Assembly (NCBI GenBank): GCA_035610365.1
Contig: CM069436.1
Coordinates: 86,925,912 to 86,989,911, forward strand
DNA from: Aquatica leii
Taxonomy: Eukaryota > Arthropoda > Insecta > Coleoptera > Lampyridae
Reading direction: 5' to 3'
Length of the DNA: 64,000 nt
Made by a program: the position numbers and the translations under genes. How positions within the stretch are numbered: position 1 is the first letter of the stretch; each line of letters begins with the position of its first letter. The notes under the pieces were generated by a model. It was not told the DNA's origin. It searched no databases and worked only from the letters and a program-made list of their open reading frames with translations. Below, piece by piece: positions 24,687 to 32,325 of this stretch.

Positions 24687-25999
24687 TTAACTACTAAAAT
24701 CCACCATTACATTTCTATGTTTATCAATTTCTATGACGTTATCAAATTCTGCGTAAACTAAACAGTTTATCGTTTCACTTAACGCATCTTCAAATCCAAC
24801 TTCTATGCGCAACGACCCATTTTTTACAAGATTCCAATGTGTATTAGCATTTGCCGATAAATCCGGTGTTAAATCAAAAGCCATTAAACAGAAACCTTTA
24901 GGGTAATCTTCTCGAGATATATCATTTCCTTCATTTAAGAAATGAATGCCGGTTCCGGAGTATAAAGTATGGTATGCTCGCACGTACAAGCCTGATTTTG
25001 TAAAATCCGGTTGAAGCGGTTTTGAAGGAATTTGCTGGCCATCAATATACAAAGACAGATAATTAATTTTATAATGATGAAAATTAAACGGGTTGGTGGC
25101 GTAATCTCCATTGAACGCTTTATTTGACACAAATCCAATAATACAACGCTTAGGTAATTGGCCTAAGAAAACGTTATCTAAAGACTTTCGTTGAATCCCT
25201 GATGGAATAGTCAATACTTTAACATCTGCTTTAGTTATTGGATATTTTGCCGAAGTAGATTCTAACGCTTTTGTGTGTGCAATTAGAATTGTAGGATTAA
25301 TTCTCATTCTTCTTACTAAAAGACTGGCTTCTAAAATTTTCACCTTGTACGTAGACCCTAATTTAGCCATTAAACTAAACGAATCTCTTGAACGAACAAA
25401 TTTTATCTTCATTTCGACGCCGTTAACAAGAAATTTTTCTTGATTAAATATGTCAGAGTGGACATGTCCCATCATCTCGATTTGGTTATTTTCGGAAGTA
25501 AAAGATTTTCTTTAATGAAGCCCACATTGTCTTCCGTTAGACTATCCATTTTTCCTGGTGTATCATTATGCCATAAACTACACGATAGATGTGAAGATTT
25601 TGCTTCTGATCCATAGTTTAGTAGAGTTTCAATATAAGAACGATATGCATATGTGTTATTAGGCGGAGATACAAGTTTCTGATTTAAATAAATCTCAACT
25701 TGACTAAATAGAGAATGTAACCAGTTATTTACAGGCCCTACAACATCCTCAAGGTTTAACGAAGTATCGTCTTGTTTTACGATTTTTGCTGTTACATACA
25801 GCATCGTTTGACTTAAGTCCAAGTAATCATTACCGTTGCCAGGTATAACAAATTCAATCGGTGCGTCGTCAGTTAACGAAGATAGTGGCTTGTAGAAAAT
25901 CCACTCGCCAGATTCTATACTTGTTTGAGTTGATGGGAGGGCAAATATATCTAATTCAGATTTAATGCATTCGCAAGATTGAGCGTGAAGAAAAGCCAT
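24687..25999 (-). CDS. MCP: Major capsid protein, double jelly-roll, one frame break
   Basis: Forms the capsid shell in Polinton-type viruses. The first half starts at ATG 25999 with SELDIFALPSTQTSIESG and contains the conserved GNGNDYLDLSQ motif, followed by NNWLHSLFSQVEIYLN. The second half includes GHVHSDIFNQEKFLVNGVEM, the hallmark of this capsid family, then IPSGIQRKSLDNVFLGQLP and a C-terminal RIEVGFEDAL strand. The two halves are in different frames. The change falls in A/T runs at 25500-25513, just before the shared EMMG motif; a short ATG-containing overlap at 25472-25475 is otherwise coincidental. About 437 codons in total, normal for the family. It lies between the pVI-like gene and the nuclease-like gene. 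Confidence 0.9.
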
Positions 26000-26081
26000 T
26001 ATTAATTTCTGTCAAAAATATCGTTGTAATTAACTTTGGAATTAGCAGGCTTGCGTCGAGAAGTTGACGTCTTCTTGTTAA

Positions 26082-26443
26082 TTACAGACAGAGAATGACT
26101 GGTTGTTTTTTGACGCGGTTTTTATATCCAGAACCCTGCATCAGATTTTCAATTTTAGTGTCTGCTTTGCGCTTCAGACTCTGACCGGCTTCGCGCATTC
26201 TATCTTGAAACGATTCTTTGATTGGTCGGTTTTCCACAATATCTCCTAAAATATTACTTCCCGTCCTCAACGCTTCTTTTCCTACTGCTTTCACGCCTGA
26301 CTTAAACAATGGTAAAATTGAACGAAATATACCCCCCAACCAACTTCCAATTCCATGACCTCTTTGATATGGAGCCCTCGGTAAATAACACCAATTCCAC
26401 TACCGGCTTGATTAATGTAATATTGTTGATATGGACACGCCAT
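26082..26443 (-). CDS. Small pVI-like capsid-associated protein, one frame break
   Basis: About 120 codons from ATG 26443 (MACPYQQYYINQAGSG). After a frame change at the C run 26375-26377 the product continues as GIFRSILPLFKSGVKAVGKE, a glycine/hydrophobic amphipathic segment, then a basic, helix-prone stretch and MQGSG followed by a short basic tail that contains one Cys. MQGSG fits the adenain cleavage consensus (M/I/L)xGx-G. In adenovirus, protein pVI has an amphipathic N-terminus and a C-terminal basic peptide with a Cys, released by adenain and serving as its cofactor. The parallel is structural and inferred, not shown. The gene sits between the two capsid genes, as expected for a minor virion protein. 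Confidence 0.7.
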
Positions 26444-26444
26444 T

Positions 26445-27282
26445 TTAATTAAGTTTTTAAAATGAAGTTTCAAATTCAGCGTACCAAACTCGAATGGCAT
26501 AGAAGCTGCCGTGTCGGTCCTTATATTTATTTCTATATTTTCAAATTCTTTTCTCATAAGGGGTATGTAATGTACAGGAGAAAATACTACATCTTTGTGA
26601 CATCCGTAATTGTAATTGTCAGAAGTGACATTGACAATTCGCAATAAAGGCGCTAAGACATCTCCTACTAATTGTGGTTCTACAATATCACAATAAATAA
26701 ACATTTGAGATGGTATACCTGTCCATATGTTTGCTGGATGAGCTGAAGTTTTTTCTTTTGCTAAATTTTGATCGGGTTGAAATCCTAATTGAAGTGCTAA
26801 TCTTCTTGAAAAACCCAGTACAGATAATGTGGTGTTTACTTTTAAGAAAACTCGTTTTGTTATTCTGTTGTATTTAAAGTTTATCAGTTTCTTTATTATT
26901 TCGTGGTTATTAATTTCAGTAATAACGTCTTCGATTGATTCATAGTTTCCTGGAGAAATTTTTACAATATGCCATTCTTGATAAGAAAATGAATTGAATC
27001 TTTACTGTCAAGAAAATGTTTTGTTGCAAGATTTAACACTTCTTCGAGACTTAACTCGTGTTCTTCCGGCGGTTCAGTCCTATAGTACATTAAGTTATCA
27101 GTTTCTCCAACTGCTAAAAACGAACACGGATATTGAATTTCAGAAATTCCAACAACCCATTCTCCAGTCAATCTTACTCGTTTAGGTAATTGTGTCATAA
27201 AATTTGCAGTTGTATTGTTGGGGTAGTAATTCATAGAACTATTACTTAGCAAAGTTAAATAAAACTCATTCTCGGTATTCAT
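26445..27282 (-). CDS. Minor capsid (penton) protein, single jelly-roll, frame break
   Basis: The start at ATG 27282 (MNTENEFYLTLLSNSSMNYY) matches the N-terminus of the Polinton minor capsid protein, with TGEWVVGISEIQYP shortly after. The frame changes at the A run 26986-26989 (plus-strand numbering). It then continues EWHIVKISPGNY, LGFSRRLALQLGF, IYCDIVEPQLVGD, APLLRIV and FENIEINIRTD, ending in FEFGTLNLKLHF, the conserved C-terminal beta strands. As written, the frame runs straight into the next gene without a stop. A one-base difference in the T run 26454-26458 would give a stop at 26445-26447, two bases before the next ATG. About 280 codons. Expected to form capsid vertices. Confidence 0.88.
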
Positions 27283-27287
27283 AATTG

Positions 27288-28334
27288 TTACAATTCGTTC
27301 GATGATACCCAAGAATTAAATTTGTCGCTATATCCTTGCCACTTTACAAAATACTGTTTATTTATTCCGCGACCTTTTTCTTTCAACAATTTCTCAATTT
27401 TATATCTTGTGTCACTAGTAATTGTAATAGGTTGTAATTCTTCTTCATAAAACGTTCCTTCAATTGGCTCGCGATTTAAATCAACAACTCGGTAAACAGG
27501 AGGTTTTCGGTTAATAACTTTACTTATTTTAAACACTTCTTCGCTCCAATTTGTTGTATAACCCTTCTCAAAGATCTGTTTAGTTCTACTAATCCTTACA
27601 TGTTGACCGACTTTATATTTCGATATGCGTTTTAGTCCAACTCCACTGCTATACAGGTTTTGCCAAACTTGTAAAATATTTGAATCATTTACATCATTGG
27701 GTGCCATTTTAATGCTCCGATGATATCTATTATTATAAGACAATAATAAATTTTGTAACACATCAATGTACCGATATGAATTGGAATATGTAAAGTAGCG
27801 CCACATTCTTGTTTTAAGAGTTCTATTAAATCGCTCAACTACAGCGGCTTTAACATCCGGATTGTTCGTAACGTAAAAATGAGTGTTGTGTTCTTTAAAA
27901 AAACTTTGTACAGTTTGTGCAACAAATTCTTTTCCTTTATCCGTTTGAATGTTTAAAGGTTTATTTTGACATTCTTTAAAAATATCTGCAAACGCATCAA
28001 TAACGTTTTTAGCTGTTTTAGTTTTTAGTGGTCTAGCCCAAGCCTTTTTACTGAATACGTCAATTACGGTTAAAATGTAATTATAGTTGTCGTTATATTT
28101 TTTCAAACTTTGCATATCACATAAATCAGCCTGCCATAATTCAAACATATTGTTTACGATGTATTTGTTTCTTGGAAACCGTTTTTTATTAGGTTTATGT
28201 ATAGTATACGATTCTTGTTGTTGTAACCATTTTTCAACACTGGGGCGATTATGTTTATACTTTACTGATTGAAATAAGTCATTTGCACCCGCAAACCCGC
28301 TAACGTGAGCTGGGTCGTAATATACGGTGTCCAT
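27288..28334 (-). CDS. INT: Retroviral-type integrase with C-terminal chromodomain
   Basis: An intact 348-residue protein from ATG 28334 (MDTVYYDP). Catalytic triad: Asp70 (ELWQADLCD), Asp132 (IQTDKGKEF) and Glu167 (AAVVERFNR), the DDE arrangement of retroviral and Polinton integrases. A beta-rich segment, VGQHVRISR (about 230-240), resembles the DNA-binding domain. The last 48 residues form a chromodomain ending YFVKWQGYSDKFNSWVSSNE, which in related elements is thought to steer insertion to particular chromatin. The N-terminal zinc-binding domain is not obvious. The stop lies 5 bp from the start of the minor capsid gene, and the start 2 bp from the stop of the upstream gene. Confidence 0.95.
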   Translation of the reverse strand: MDTVYYDPAHVSGFAGANDLFQSVKYKHNRPSVEKWLQQQESYTIHKPNKKRFPRNKYIVNNMFELWQADLCDMQSLKKYNDNYNYILTVIDVFSKKAWARPLKTKTAKNVIDAFADIFKECQNKPLNIQTDKGKEFVAQTVQSFFKEHNTHFYVTNNPDVKAAVVERFNRTLKTRMWRYFTYSNSYRYIDVLQNLLLSYNNRYHRSIKMAPNDVNDSNILQVWQNLYSSGVGLKRISKYKVGQHVRISRTKQIFEKGYTTNWSEEVFKISKVINRKPPVYRVVDLNREPIEGTFYEEELQPITITSDTRYKIEKLLKEKGRGINKQYFVKWQGYSDKFNSWVSSNEL

Positions 28335-28336
28335 TA

Positions 28337-29039
28337 TCAAAGTTTGAAAGATTCCCAGCTTAAAACTCTTGACCTGCGGTTCGATCTTCTCGGGGTTTCA
28401 GTTACTGTCTGCCTTAACTCGTCATCGCCATCATAGTTTGGCGCAAAACTTTGATCACTTCTAAGTGGCGAAGTTACCGCTAGTTGCTCATTTCTAAATT
28501 GTGAAACATCTCGACGTTTTAAATTTCCAATAAGTTCTTGCGGAAAATTGATTTCTTTCATATAAGATGCAAGCTGTTGCCAGCCTTTAGGACTGCTAGT
28601 TTTTCTTGGTCTTATAGCGTCATGTACTAAATCAATAATATTCGAAGATGGTATATTTTCTCCTTTTATTGTTACAACTCCATTCTTATCCCATAGTATG
28701 TTTCCTGAAGTGTTCAAAATCCGCAAAAAGTTTTCCGCTTTTTTCTTGTATGTAGGAGGTAACGTGTTTATTATATCAGAATCCGTCATCTTTGTAATCT
28801 TTTCTTCTTCAACTGAAATGTTAACAGGCTGTCGGCTTTCACCGACAAAATGTAAATACCTTTGAAGAATCTGATTATACATATTCCATTTATCGTGATC
28901 TGCTAGTTTTGAATTTAAAACTTTGTTCATTTCTGATGTCCAACTCTGACAACACATTGTTTTGCGTAGGTTCAGGAGTAGTTTTTAACCGCTGTATTAA
29001 CTCCGGGGGAACAATAATCATCTTTTTAGCGTGTTCCAT
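28337..29039 (-). CDS. Conserved Polinton accessory protein, unknown function, frame break
   Basis: About 233 codons. The ATG at 29039 opens MEHAKKMIIVPPELIQRL. The frame changes near 28933-28937 (here one base too many or two too few, unlike the other breaks) and continues EMNKVLNSKLAD, MYNQILQRYL, ILWDKNGVVTIKGENIPSSN and a basic tail, RRSNRRSRVLSW. I recognise the family as common beside Polinton integrases in insects but know no function. It is rich in charged residues and has no signal peptide or membrane segment. The start codon nearly touches the stop of the gene upstream (29041). Confidence 0.75.
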
Positions 29040-29040
29040 A

Positions 29041-29370
29041 TTAGTTAAAAAGACTTCCTAACACACAGCTAATTAAGGGTGCTAACAGAAACGGTAGAAA
29101 TGCGCCTCCTTGTTGTAATAAAATCTTTTTTTTCTTTTTAATGGATTCTCCCTGTTTTACTATTCGTCTCAACGTGTTTTTATGACGAGAGAGCCGTCTC
29201 TTCTGCGTTCCTGACAATGGAACTTTTCCTTTTAAAGTATTGTAAATGCATTCACAGATACAATGTATTTGCTTATCGCTGGCACACTTTAGCAAAGCTT
29301 GTCGCTCATTAGGTCCTAATTTTGTCAAAGCCCGTAGAAGTTCAGCATGCTTAGTGAGTACGTTAGTCAT
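29041..29370 (-). CDS. Small basic protein with C-terminal hydrophobic segment
   Basis: An intact 109-residue protein from ATG 29370. The first 45 residues are helical with a CICEC motif. The middle is strongly basic (RRLSRHKNTLRR, then a run of lysines). The end is a single hydrophobic segment, GGAFLPFLLAPLISCVLGSL, long enough to cross or enter a membrane. The pattern recurs in arthropod Polintons, but its function is unknown to me. Binding of nucleic acid through the basic part and membrane activity through the tail are both possible; neither is shown. It may be a virion or entry-related component by analogy only. Confidence 0.75.
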   Translation of the reverse strand: MTNVLTKHAELLRALTKLGPNERQALLKCASDKQIHCICECIYNTLKGKVPLSGTQKRRLSRHKNTLRRIVKQGESIKKKKKILLQQGGAFLPFLLAPLISCVLGSLFN

Positions 29371-29409
29371 TATGATTGAATGATGTCGAATTTATCTGAA
29401 CTTGTGTAT

Positions 29410-30029
29410 TTAAACCCTTTTAGGAATGTAAATGTAGCATGCGCCGTCTTCGTTAAAAATTGATGTTCTAAAACGTACAATGTCAGGCGTACCTTGTTTT
29501 AAATCAAAAGCAAATATCCATGTGGATTCGACGTTGCATCTTTATAAGCTTCTTCTAAAAATTTTGGATTTTCAGGGTATACTTGCCTCGTTAAATGTTT
29601 TATTTGGGCTTTATCTCGTGGATTTTTAAATAGAACTATGTAATGGGCATTTAATGATATGTCGCGTTGTCCTTTACCTTGGTGAAAGACGTTTTGAGTT
29701 AGGAAAAATACGCTGAGGTTTCTATGATGACAACCTTTAGTAAATATATCTACAACAGCACTGGTCGCTTCGCGCATGAAATCGTCAATGATTATTAAGT
29801 TAGGTTCTCTTCCATCAAACGCATCCATAGACGGTAATCCTTCTTGAAATTTTATATTTGGCAAATCTTTATACAGAGGCTGCCATTCATCATAAAACCA
29901 TATGACATTTTCAAATTTAGTGTCACACACATCATTCATATTGTTTATAAAGTTTACAATAAAGTAAGATTTACCACATCCAGAGGGTCCTGCAACAATC
30001 GCTGAGAAAGGATGCTGAAATTGGTACAT
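29410..30029 (-). CDS. ATP: FtsK/HerA-type packaging ATPase, C-terminal frame break
   Basis: Predicted genome-packaging ATPase of the A32 class. Walker A is GPSGCGKS (residues 14-21), Walker B NLIIIDDFM (77-85), and a FFLTQNVF sensor segment follows near 110. It matches Polinton ATPases over its full length. The annotated frame ends early at HGYLLLI (29499). A frame change at the A run 29506-29509 leads into a conserved-looking tail ending at a stop at 29410-29412. ATG 30029 (MYQFQHPFSAIVAG) is preferred over the in-frame ATG at 30065, because the predicted transcription start (30057) lies between them. It is the first gene after its own TATA promoter. Confidence 0.9.
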
Positions 30030-30047
30030 GTTAACGATTGTTATCTT

Positions 30048-30089
30048 AACAAGAACTAAATGCATTCAAAATAAAACAGGTTTTATATA
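30048..30089 (-). promoter_or_regulatory. Core promoter of the ATPase gene
   Basis: On the minus strand TATATAAAACC reads from 30089 (TATAAAA from 30087), and an initiator block ATTTAGTTCTTGTT covers 30061-30048. The A of TTAGT (30057) is 30 bp from the TATA. The same 14-bp block occurs with the same spacing at the next promoter (31001-31041). The leader to ATG 30029 would be 27-28 nt. Confidence 0.7.
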
Positions 30090-30136
30090 CGAGAAAAAAG
30101 TTTATTTTTATTGGTTATATTTTTTGTTTTTATTAC

Positions 30137-30961
30137 CTACATGTAATTATAGTAAAATACTAAATTATTTGTACAAAAAACGGTCATCATATGTATCCAT
30201 ATAATCCTTTACCGTAATGTTCATAAAACCTGGAAATTTGTAAACTAATTCGAATAACATAAAATTTTTGTTATACTTTTCTTCAAGAACTTCTTCGAAA
30301 TCTTCATAACAGGCTTCCTGTTTTTCTTTGAATCTACAAAATTCACCACATCGTGTATAAATTCTTGAAAAGGACAGTCACAGTTTTCTCTGTCGCTCAG
30401 TAGTGACGTAAAATAAGATTTCATTCTTCTAATGCTTTGTAATGAACTAAGGCCTACATACAATTGAAATTTTTCTTCCACATTTTTAGGCACAAATCGA
30501 ACAGCGTTCACATCAGTTGTGTGCACTATATAATTTTCAAGATGATATTTACCCACATCTTTGTGACTGAGGTCTTCTATCATGTTGCCCAATACACTTA
30601 GAAACTCGGTAAATTGTGGTAACGTGAAGTAAACACCCGAATTAAAACCGGACTTTATTATTTTCAGACAAGGTCTGAAGCCATTATAAACATCTATTCC
30701 TAGACGCGCAATTTTTGAGTAACTGTGGTTTAATGGAATAGATACCTCATTAAATAACTCGTGTTTTTCGCGTACTTCTTTTGATTTATCTTCTAAACTA
30801 TTGATACCGTATGATTTTTTGGCTTCTTCAAACAAGGCGTAGTCTTTAGCGGTAGGTACGTACACTGGCGATGCAGGTGATCTATAATTTTTCTTCCAAT
30901 CTTCCCTTTTAGAATAAGGTGAAAACTTCTTTACATCACGTTGTGGTGTTTTAGCTGCCAT
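30137..30961 (-). CDS. Polinton accessory protein of unknown function, frame break
   Basis: About 275 codons from ATG 30961 (MAAKTPQRDVKKFSPYSKRE). The proline-rich, basic N-terminus leads to PASPVYVPTAKDYALFE and a folded part, IPLNHSYSKIARLGIDVYNG and GFNSGVYFTLPQFTEFL. I recognise similar genes at this position in other insect Polintons but not their role. The frame changes at the A run 30368-30371. The alternative frame continues with CGEFCRFKEKQEACYEDFEE and ends at a stop at 30137-30139, with acidic and aromatic residues that look like real coding sequence. The uninterrupted frame would instead end at 30245 in a lysine-rich tail. It is the outermost gene, transcribed from its own TATA promoter. 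Confidence 0.75.
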
Positions 30962-31000
30962 CACAAGAAGTTTTATATTGAAGTATTGATTCGAATTGTG

Positions 31001-31041
31001 AACAAGAACTAAATAAGATTTAGTAAAGACGTGCTTTTATA
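31001..31041 (-). promoter_or_regulatory. Core promoter of the outermost accessory gene
   Basis: TATAAAAG reads from 31041 on the minus strand. The block ATTTAGTTCTTGTT covers 31014-31001, with its initiator A at 31010, 31 bp from the TATA. The leader to ATG 30961 is about 49 nt. It is a copy-like match to the ATPase promoter. Confidence 0.7.
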
Positions 31042-31290
31042 TCTTTATAGGGAAAGAATGTTTGTACAAAAAGTATTTCTAGTAAAATGTTTGTCACGTG
31101 ACACATTAGAAAAAAACAGGTTAATGATTCAGCAATTTTGCCTTTCGGGAAATATACAAGCAACGTAGTAGTTTCACATTTATTTTAAAATTAACTCGCC
31201 ATTTTAGTACTAATCTTTCATAGGAAATTCTTTATGCATTTTTTAATATATCACTATATTATTTACAGTTGACCGTTTCGATTCAACTGT
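31042..31290. other. Non-coding Polinton right arm
   Basis: A short AT-rich spacer between the last promoter and the tRNA-like sequence. Nothing else is recognised. Confidence 0.5.
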
Positions 31291-31369
31291 TTGGTAGCTC
31301 AGCTGTTAAGTTTGCCGCTTTGTAATAAAGAAACCCGGGTTCGAATCCAGGTACACCCAAGCTTTTTTT
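31291..31369 (+). other. tRNA-like sequence (A and B boxes) with T-run terminator
   Basis: GGTAGCTCAGCTGTTAAG resembles a pol III A box/D arm. GGGTTCGAATCC is a perfect B box/T loop. The tract CTTTTTTT at 31362-31369 follows 3' of the would-be acceptor, as in tRNA genes. A cloverleaf does not fold well: the D stem and acceptor do not pair, the T stem has one mismatch, and the anticodon stem is weak. So it is a tRNA-derived pseudogene or a pol III promoter rather than a working tRNA. It lies inside the Polinton. Confidence 0.55.
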
Positions 31370-31492
31370 AAATAAAAATTTTTTCCTTTCTCGCTCGAAT
31401 CATGAGACTTTATGACGCATAAAAAATTACCAGTTACGCGATGACGCACGACGCAATCAAAATTACCAATTATGCGATGATGTAACAATGTA

Positions 31493-31608
31493 AGAGAGAG
31501 AAAAAAAAGTGTGAGAGAGAAAAAATGTGTGAGAGAGAAAAAAATGTGAGAGAGAGAGAAAAAAAAATGTGTGAGAGAGAAAAAAATGTGTGAGAGAGAA
31601 AAAATGTG
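31493..31608 (-). repeat. Right subterminal tandem array
   Basis: About six copies of the TGTGAGAGAGAAAAAA unit, the inverted counterpart of the array at 16592-16798. It is shorter than the left array and separated from the terminal repeat by about 60 bp of other sequence. Confidence 0.9.
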
Positions 31609-31671
31609 GAAAAAGTATGACTCATGGGAAAAATTAGTTACATAATCAAACGATGACTCACACCCAGAAAT

Positions 31672-31748
31672 ACCTCGCATACGTTTCCGCCGAGGTCAGT
31701 AATGACGTCAGTGAAAGTGAAAGTTCAAGGTTGCGTCGTCCATATTCT
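31672..31748 (-). repeat. Polinton right terminal inverted repeat
   Basis: The reverse complement of the left repeat, ending CCATATTCT at 31740-31748. It carries the same TGACGTCA palindrome (31703-31710). Confidence 0.9.
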
Positions 31749-31751
31749 ACT

Positions 31752-31759
31752 TTTGTTAG
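31752..31759. repeat. Candidate target-site repeat, right copy
   Basis: TTTGTTAG, matching 16465-16472. The bases ACT separate it from the end of the inverted repeat. Confidence 0.4.
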
Positions 31760-32191
31760 ATATGTAGAATATTTTCAGGATGTCGCGCTGAAATATGAAC
31801 TATTGACGTTTCCTCCACAATGCAATCTACTACAAATGATTAGTAAAAGAATTTATTTTCAGACAACTGAACATTTTTTATTCGCATTAAACTTCAGTCC
31901 TTCAAAAACAGCGCAATAAATCAAATTTTTAATAAACAAAAAATCCTAAAATTGAAAGCACTGCCAAATTCACTCTAAAGAACAATAAAAAGCTTCTAAG
32001 CTAATTCAAAAGCTCCGAATTATCCGAATTAGCATTTTACACACCTTTAAATTTTTGTAAAATCCTTTCTATTCACAATAACAATAAACTTTCTCCCAAA
32101 ACCCTTCTCTTCTAAAACCAACATTGAAATTCACAATTACGTTTTTTTTTAATTTCTAAATTACTCTAACTGAATATGAAAATGCTTTTAC
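31760..32191. other. Host flank between Polinton and exon
   Basis: Ordinary AT-rich sequence. An open frame running through the Polinton end into this flank (31653-31919) has no coding character and is not called. Confidence 0.4.
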
Positions 32192-32325
32192 CTGGAAAAT
32201 TCGTGGGTGAGAAGCTTAAGTCGCGATCTACAACGAGCAGCTTCTTGTAGTGCCTGTTTAGCACGGGCTTCGCTGTCAGCCCTAAGCCGACGTTCTCTGT
32301 CTGCATCCCTTTGAGCCGCTTCTCT
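32192..32325 (-). CDS. Host gene internal exon, coiled-coil
   Basis: A 134-bp segment, open on the minus strand, is bounded by TTTTTCAG (acceptor, rightmost) and CCAG|GTAAAA (donor). GC content is clearly higher than in its surroundings. The translation starts REAAQRDADRERRLRADSEA and ends RSRLKLLTHEFSR. It is rich in E, R, A and Q with heptad spacing, so it probably forms part of a long coiled coil. I do not recognise the gene with confidence. It is the only segment in the window outside mobile elements that looks like a typical conserved exon, and it lies 443 bp from the Polinton end. Neighbouring exons are probably outside the window or too short to see. Confidence 0.7.

Larger units (their letters stand above)
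16474..31748. mobile_element. Polinton/Maverick element
   Basis: A 15.3 kb unit is bounded by inverted repeats starting AGAATATGG. It contains the defining Polinton set: protein-primed DNA polymerase B (plus strand) and, on the minus strand, retroviral-type integrase with chromodomain, FtsK/HerA-type ATPase, adenain-like protease, and major and minor jelly-roll capsid proteins, with accessory genes. Size and content are those of a complete animal Polinton. Such elements are established as virus-like transposons able in principle to form particles. Particle formation was never seen for this copy and is only inference. About eight supported frame changes interrupt its genes. Confidence 0.96.

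Noticed and set aside
25472-25475. A 4-bp ATGA-type overlap between two separate capsid genes
   Set aside because: The two frames are halves of one major capsid protein family. The overlap results from the frame change just upstream.
31289-31362. A functional tRNA gene
   Set aside because: The B box is perfect, but the D stem and acceptor do not pair and the T stem has a mismatch, so only a tRNA-like call is supported.
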